Notes under the pieces: generated by a model | The model's input: the letters and a program-made list of their open reading frames with translations, nothing else | What the model was told of the DNA's origin: nothing | The model's database searches: none | In this document: piece by piece, positions 6,757-7,730 of the stretch | Position numbering within the stretch: the first letter of the stretch is position 1 | How the letters are laid out: each line of letters starts with the position of its first letter | Source of the DNA: QZKY01 sp964488675 | GTDB lineage: Bacteria; Pseudomonadota; Gammaproteobacteria; Burkholderiales; Burkholderiaceae_D | Assembly: GCA_964488675.1 (NCBI GenBank) | Contig: CAZAWA010000092.1 | Location: 1-7,730, forward strand | Length of the DNA stretch: 7,730 bases | Direction: 5' to 3' | Translations under genes and position numbers: made by a program

Positions 6757-6770
6757 TTGACCAGGGTCAA
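6757..6770. promoter_or_regulatory. FNR/CRP-type palindromic operator upstream of oxc
   Basis: TTGACC-AG-GGTCAA is a perfect 6-bp inverted repeat and can be read as TTGAC-N4-GTCAA, close to the FNR/ANR/DNR consensus TTGAT-N4-ATCAA. Its centre lies 107 bases upstream of the oxc start codon. Regulation by an FNR-superfamily protein is inferred from the half-sites and spacing only. Confidence 0.45.
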
Positions 6771-7183
6771 TTTGCCAGATTTTTGACAAGAGAAAATCCG
6801 AAAAAAAGGCTCGTTTCACCACAGTCAGTCCCAATCAAGGACCGAGAATCTCTTGTGGCCGGATGATCTGAGAGCTGGATCCGTTTGTTTGGACAGCGTT
6901 TCGTGAATAAAGTGGGGGCCTTGCGCTCAATGGGTTATCCACAATTCCGCCCTCGGCCCCTCCCTGGCAGGGCAGGCGGCGGGATAGCCCGGCTCATCGC
7001 TACCCGACCAGATCCTCCTTTCAGAATTGCCATATTAGATTAGATAGAACGCATCGGGCGGGGTGCCGTCAAACATCTGGTTCCAGAGTCAGCTAGCCTC
7101 AAACTTGATTATGGTTTCAATGCAAGCATTGCATCCCGGACACAATCAGTCCAAACTGATGACTGATGAACCTTTGCTCCCAG
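6771..7183. other. Divergent intergenic region between oxc and the 5'-nucleotidase, no gene seen
   Basis: About 400 bases hold no frame of convincing composition on either strand. Notable short elements are a perfect DnaA-box sequence TTATCCACA (6935-6943), isolated; a GC-rich patch around 6946-6995; a TTAGATTAGATAGA repeat near 7034-7047; and the palindrome CAATGC-AA-GCATTG (7118-7131), 53 bases before the nucleotidase start. I see no strong sigma70 promoter for the rightward gene. Confidence 0.5.
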
Positions 7184-7730
7184 ATGGCCATGAATGACTC
7201 TCCCGGCAAACTCGTAATTGGCATTGCTTCGCGCGCGCTTTTCGACCTGACCGACAGCCACGCGGTTTTCGAGCAGCAGGGCGTAGAAGCGTATTGTCGC
7301 TACCAGATCGCGCATGAAGACAAGGCGCTCGCGCCTGGCGTTGCGTTCAACCTGGCTCACAAGCTACTGGCGCTGAACCATGCCGACCCAAGCAACCCGC
7401 AAGTCGAAGTCATCCTGCTTTCGCGCAACAGTTCCGACACCGGCTTGCGTATTTTTAATTCGATCCGGCACCATAGCCTGGGTATCACGCGCGCGGTATT
7501 CACCAGTGGCGAAAGCCCGTTCCGCTATGTGCCCGCTTTTGGCGTTCATCTGTTTCTGTCGGCCAACCCGGATGATGTGCGCCTTGCACTGGAGTCTGGC
7601 TACGCCGCAGCGACCATCCTGCCTTCTCATGTCGGCAGCAACGAAACCGACCAGCCAAGGATCGCTTTCGCCGGCCATGCCGTGCTTTTCTCGGATGTCA
7701 GCTATCGGCGCAATTTGAGCATCGACCTCT
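7184..7730 (+). CDS. 5'-nucleotidase, cytosolic NT5C1-type, 3' end outside the window
   Basis: About 182 codons of a cytosolic 5'-nucleotidase of the NT5C1 (cN-I like) family are present, which dephosphorylates nucleoside 5'-monophosphates such as AMP or IMP. Family members are usually about 300-320 residues, so roughly the N-terminal 60% is visible. Recognisable elements in order: IASRALFDL near the N-terminus; a helical segment ending FNLAHKLLALN; VILLSRNSSDTGLRIFNSI; ITRAVFTSGESPFRY; FLSANPDDVRLAL; and a C-terminal RIAFAGHAVLFSD, which in this family supplies an acidic core residue. The start is ambiguous: ATGs at 7166, 7184 and 7190 share the frame, none has a good SD, and an in-frame stop at 7160 limits extension. 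I chose 7184 because it puts the conserved core at the usual distance. Confidence 0.88.
   Translation, partial: MAMNDSPGKLVIGIASRALFDLTDSHAVFEQQGVEAYCRYQIAHEDKALAPGVAFNLAHKLLALNHADPSNPQVEVILLSRNSSDTGLRIFNSIRHHSLGITRAVFTSGESPFRYVPAFGVHLFLSANPDDVRLALESGYAAATILPSHVGSNETDQPRIAFAGHAVLFSDVSYRRNLSIDL

Noticed and set aside
6741..6760. Possible sigma54 promoter (minus-strand TGGCAC) upstream of oxc
   Set aside because: The GC of the -12 element is not at the required spacing from the GG, so the consensus fails.
7109..7678. Leftward frames of 83 and 104 codons and a rightward 112-codon frame at the right end
   Set aside because: All overlap the 5'-nucleotidase frame, which has clear family motifs; these are shadows.

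Overview
The window looks like a chromosomal segment of a betaproteobacterium. An octaprenyl-diphosphate synthase gene (ispB) is followed 11 bp later by a tRNA-Pro(CGG) gene, an arrangement I associate with Burkholderiales and Nitrosomonadales. The oxalyl-CoA decarboxylase-like gene and the NT5C1-type 5'-nucleotidase at the right edge also fit; Oxalobacteraceae is one reasonable guess, but the sequence does not settle the family.

Layout, left to right. Positions 1-57 look like the outer end of an insertion sequence whose transposase would lie off the left edge. A short leftward ORF (60-290) abuts it. ispB (304-1290, TTG start) and tRNA-Pro (1302-1378) follow. Positions 1379-2456 are gene-poor, with one plausible small hypothetical gene (1662-1961) and scraps of coding-like sequence on both strands, which reads as a decayed or accessory stretch behind the tRNA. 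A hypothetical 123-residue protein with a strong Shine-Dalgarno (2457-2828) ends in a clear terminator. Two tandem alpha/beta-hydrolase paralogues (2936-3709 and 3867-4640) come next. Both are 257 residues from their conserved Met-Tyr start, and the second has lost the catalytic serine. A bidirectional terminator, a 141-bp MITE-like repeat with 16-bp terminal inverted repeats, and a leftward terminator separate them from the convergent oxc-like gene (6656-4947). About 500 bp of regulatory or non-coding DNA follows, containing an FNR-like palindrome placed well for an oxc promoter. The window closes inside a rightward 5'-nucleotidase gene.

The genes do not form one pathway: ispB serves ubiquinone side-chain synthesis, the oxc-like gene serves oxalyl-CoA (or related acyl-CoA) cleavage, and the nucleotidase serves nucleotide turnover. 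No formyl-CoA transferase (frc) gene is present in the window. The two most informative oddities are the Ser-to-Gly nucleophile loss in the second hydrolase, which suggests a pseudoenzyme beside its active paralogue, and the altered substrate-side residues of the decarboxylase, including Phe where known OXCs have Tyr120. I see no phage, CRISPR or obvious defence system.
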